Source: Clostridia bacterium
Lineage (GTDB): Bacteria; Aerophobota; Aerophobia; Aerophobales; AE-B3A
Length of the DNA stretch: 6,592 nt
NCBI GenBank assembly: GCA_009618505.1
Contig: WJOQ01000239.1
Coordinates: 1-6,592 of the forward strand
Direction of reading: 5' to 3'
Part shown: positions 6,311-6,592 of the stretch, in pieces
Position numbering within the stretch: the first letter of the stretch is position 1
How the letters are laid out: the number at the start of each line of letters is the position of its first letter
Made by a program: the position numbers and the translations under genes
The notes under the pieces: model-generated
What the model was told of the DNA's origin: nothing
The model's input: only the letters and a program-made list of their open reading frames with translations
Database searches by the model: none

Positions 6311-6592
6311 ATGTTTAAGGACATATTTAAGCTAAAAATATGGGGAGATAGCCTGGGGATAGATTTAGGTACAACCAATACCCTGATTTGGGCTAAGAAG
6401 AAGGGGATTATTCTGAATATGCCTTCTATATTAGCATTAACTCGTAAGGAGGGTAAAGTCCTGGGGATAGGAGAAGAAGCTAAAGATATGTTAGGAAAGG
6501 CTCCCCAGAATATCGTTGTAGTTCGTCCTTTGGAAGGCGGAGTAATTGCTGATTTTGATATTGCCCAGAAGATGATTGAGTGTTTTATCTCT
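6311..6592 (+). CDS. mreB: Rod shape-determining protein MreB (partial, N-terminal 94 residues)
   Basis: The first 94 codons of an actin-like protein usually of about 340 residues; the rest lies beyond the right edge. MreB forms membrane-bound filaments that organise the lateral peptidoglycan synthesis machinery. Seen: an amphipathic N-terminal segment MFKDIFKLKIW (1-11) suited to membrane binding, the phosphate-1 nucleotide loop GIDLGTTNTL (16-25), GIGEEAKDMLGKAPQNI (52-68) and RPLEGGVIADFDIAQKM (72-88). The latter two are MreB signatures and exclude DnaK, which shares the GIDLGTTN loop. The ATG at 6311 gives the expected distance to the nucleotide loop; the ATG at 6303 is out of frame. There is no Shine-Dalgarno, and the -10 box is six bases away. 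Departures from the usual sequence are GTTNT for GTANT and NMPS (36-39) for NEPS. mreC and mreD often follow but cannot be seen here. Confidence 0.93.
   Translation, partial: MFKDIFKLKIWGDSLGIDLGTTNTLIWAKKKGIILNMPSILALTRKEGKVLGIGEEAKDMLGKAPQNIVVVRPLEGGVIADFDIAQKMIECFIS

Overview
The window looks like part of an AT-rich (about 40% G+C by eye) chromosome of a diderm bacterium. It encodes a type IV pilus/type II secretion ATPase, an inner-membrane periplasmic PpiD-type chaperone, YajC and MreB. Short intergenic GTATTGC-type heptamer repeats and the divergence of several housekeeping proteins suggest an uncultured lineage (for example Omnitrophota- or Aerophobota-like), but this placement is a low-confidence guess from memory. 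The genes are chromosomal housekeeping genes. I see no phage, plasmid, CRISPR or intact insertion-sequence signature and no tRNA or rRNA.

Layout. (1) Positions 1-1143, minus strand: the N-terminal two thirds of a PilB/GspE ATPase, cut by the left edge. It has a consensus sigma-70-type promoter (TTGACA-17-TATAAT), an inverted repeat over the -35 box, and a terminator-like hairpin in the leader. (2) Positions 1249-1712: a gap of about 460 bp without a supportable gene. It contains an imperfect hairpin followed by a T-run, pointing toward queA. (3) Positions 1713-4308, plus strand: queA (GTG start), a 7-bp-periodic repeat array that flips orientation at a perfect palindrome, tgt (TTG start) and yajC. 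This is the familiar queA-tgt-yajC cluster, but secD and secF do not follow. (4) Positions 4291-6183, minus strand: a 630-residue PpiD-like membrane-anchored parvulin chaperone, convergent with yajC and overlapping it by 18 bp. (5) Positions 6184-6310: a compact divergent promoter region. (6) Positions 6311-6592, plus strand: the first 94 codons of mreB, whose promoter is placed so that the transcript would begin at or next to the ATG, i.e. probably leaderless.

How the genes relate. Tgt and QueA carry out consecutive steps of queuosine modification of tRNA position 34: Tgt exchanges G for preQ1, and QueA converts preQ1 to epoxyqueuosine using the ribosyl group of S-adenosylmethionine. YajC and PpiD are both known as SecYEG-associated proteins, so their tail-to-tail pairing may bring two translocon accessory factors together. 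PilB and MreB act at the cell envelope but have their own promoters.

I do not see an obviously new multi-gene system. The points most worth a second look are the pilB leader and operator-like repeat, the leaderless mreB arrangement, the heptamer array between queA and tgt, the QueA that lacks the usual HxMHxE motif, and the unexplained 1249-1712 gap with its terminator-like hairpin.
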